Assembly: GCF_018613835.1 (NCBI RefSeq)
Contig: NZ_JAGGPM010000035.1
Coordinates: forward strand, 124,001 to 188,000
Length of the DNA stretch: 64,000 nucleotides
Direction: 5' to 3'
Source of the DNA: Arthrobacter sp. ISL-5
GTDB lineage: Bacteria > Actinomycetota > Actinomycetes > Actinomycetales > Micrococcaceae
How positions within the stretch are numbered: the first letter of the stretch is position 1; the number at the start of each line of letters is the position of its first letter. A program made the translations under genes and the position numbers. Under the pieces are notes generated by a model. That model saw nothing but the letters and a program-made list of their open reading frames with translations. It ran no database searches and was not told the DNA's origin. Below, piece after piece: positions 63,305 through 64,000 of the stretch.

Positions 63305-64000
63305 CTAGACGCGGATCCGGTAACCGCGCTTGACCACGGTCTCGACCAGGCTGCCGTCCGGCAGGGACGACCGCAGGCGGCTCACTGTCATGTCCAGCGC
63401 GTGCACGGAGCCGCGCAGTTCAAGGAGTTCGGAGAGCGACTCACGGGAGAGCACCGCCCCGCCGGCGCCCAGGAGCGCGCGCAGGAGCAGCAGGGGCGCC
63501 GGAGCCACCTCCACGAGCTCACCGTCGATCCGCAGCGAGCGGCCGCGCAGCTCCACACTGCCGGAACGGGTGTCCAGGCGGCGGACGTGGTTGAGGGCGA
63601 GGTGTTCGCACACGAGCCGGATCAGCGCGCCCATCCGGAACCGCTCCGGAACCAGGGGATGTATCCCGGCGTCCAGCAGCGGCTGCGCGGTCACGGGGCC
63701 CACGACGGCGGTGGTGACGGTGGTCTTCAGGCTCTCCACGAGCTGCTTGTACAGTCCCATCTCGTGGGCCGTGCTCCACATGGCGTCCACTGCCGGCGCG
63801 CTCGTAAATGTCAGGACGTCCAGGTTGCCGCTGCACGCGGCCTCGATCAGCCGCGGAAGCCGGTCGGCGCCGTCGGGCTTGACCCAGCGGTACGGGGTGA
63901 CCGTCAGGACGGTGGCGCCGGACATCCGGAGCCGCTCGAGCTGGCGGACGTCCGTGTAGCCGTGCAGCTGGACCGCGACGGTCTTGCCGCGCACGCCCTC
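63305..64000 (-). CDS. Uroporphyrinogen-III synthase-like protein with C-terminal winged helix, 5' end outside window
   Basis: The frame stays open to base 64000, so the N-terminus is missing; 231 residues are visible. The first part resembles the second lobe of uroporphyrinogen-III synthase (LTFTSAPAVDAMW, TTAVVGPVTAQPLLDAGI). The last 90 residues are a response-regulator-type winged helix (SVELRGRSLRIDGELVEV, then LRALLGAGGAVLSRESLSELL and VSRLRSSLPDGSLVETVVKRGYRI). This fusion is known in actinobacteria as a regulator of nitrate and nitrite assimilation, which fits the NirB-like neighbour. Whether the synthase part is active cannot be judged. Confidence 0.88.
   Translation of the reverse strand, partial: EGVRGKTVAVQLHGYTDVRQLERLRMSGATVLTVTPYRWVKPDGADRLPRLIEAACSGNLDVLTFTSAPAVDAMWSTAHEMGLYKQLVESLKTTVTTAVVGPVTAQPLLDAGIHPLVPERFRMGALIRLVCEHLALNHVRRLDTRSGSVELRGRSLRIDGELVEVAPAPLLLLRALLGAGGAVLSRESLSELLELRGSVHALDMTVSRLRSSLPDGSLVETVVKRGYRIRV

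Overview
The window is chromosomal DNA of a high-GC actinobacterium. WhiB, RpfB-type and SpoIIM-like proteins, an Ig-like L,D-transpeptidase, SufS/SufU, Pmt protein O-mannosylation and many GTG/TTG starts all point that way. The gene content and wording of the proteins fit the Micrococcaceae (Arthrobacter, Pseudarthrobacter, Paenarthrobacter). The genus is inferred from family knowledge, not from a search. No CRISPR array, transposase, integrase or prophage gene was seen; almost all the DNA is ordinary core genome with a few repeat-rich intergenic islands.

Layout. 1-827 is the end of glpX. 844-1966 holds a solitary DUF559-type endonuclease-like gene bracketed by two related palindromes. 1967-7630 is a leftward block purK-purE-LCP-manA-femX (purines and cell-wall assembly). 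7828-9121 carries GtrA and a TIGR03089 protein. 9431-18063 is the conserved whiB2-type block: whiB, a giant membrane glycosyltransferase, DUF5719, a Zincin-like protein, DUF3499, Trm112, ahcY. 18262-24426 holds an L,D-transpeptidase, RDD, SpoIIM, TIGR01906 and Pmt genes. 24497-32264 has rsmI, gabD and the moxR-DUF58-transglutaminase operon. 32508-44392 is the conserved tatD-rpf-rsmA-ispE-ABC-F and tetR / tRNA-Gln-glmU-prs-rplY-pth block. 44591-50066 holds two very large LuxR-type STAND regulators in tandem. 50562-62068 contains sufS-sufU, nhaA, small membrane and DUF2505 genes, an SDR-DUF2867 protein, mfd, a YdjM-like protein and deoC. 62178-64000 ends with a NirB-like FAD protein and a HemD-winged-helix regulator, probably the edge of a nitrite-assimilation locus.

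How the genes work together. Much of the window serves the cell envelope: FemX, LCP, GtrA, the large GT2 protein, L,D-transpeptidase, Pmt, Rpf, and GlmU with ManA for precursors. rsmA, rsmI, pth, rplY, tRNA-Gln and mfd serve translation and repair; prs and purEK feed nucleotides. A striking regulatory feature is that at least eight genes have a -10-like hexamer whose last base lies exactly 7 bases before the start codon, as expected for leaderless transcripts.

The most unusual DNA is non-coding: a 283-bp imperfect palindrome (38854-39136) whose arms each fold into a hairpin with apparent compensatory changes, running directly into an array of about 40-bp tandem repeats (39121-39352) that supplies the stop codon of a TetR gene; the two palindromes around the DUF559 gene; a structured leader before rpf; and hairpin-rich leaders before sufS and nhaA.
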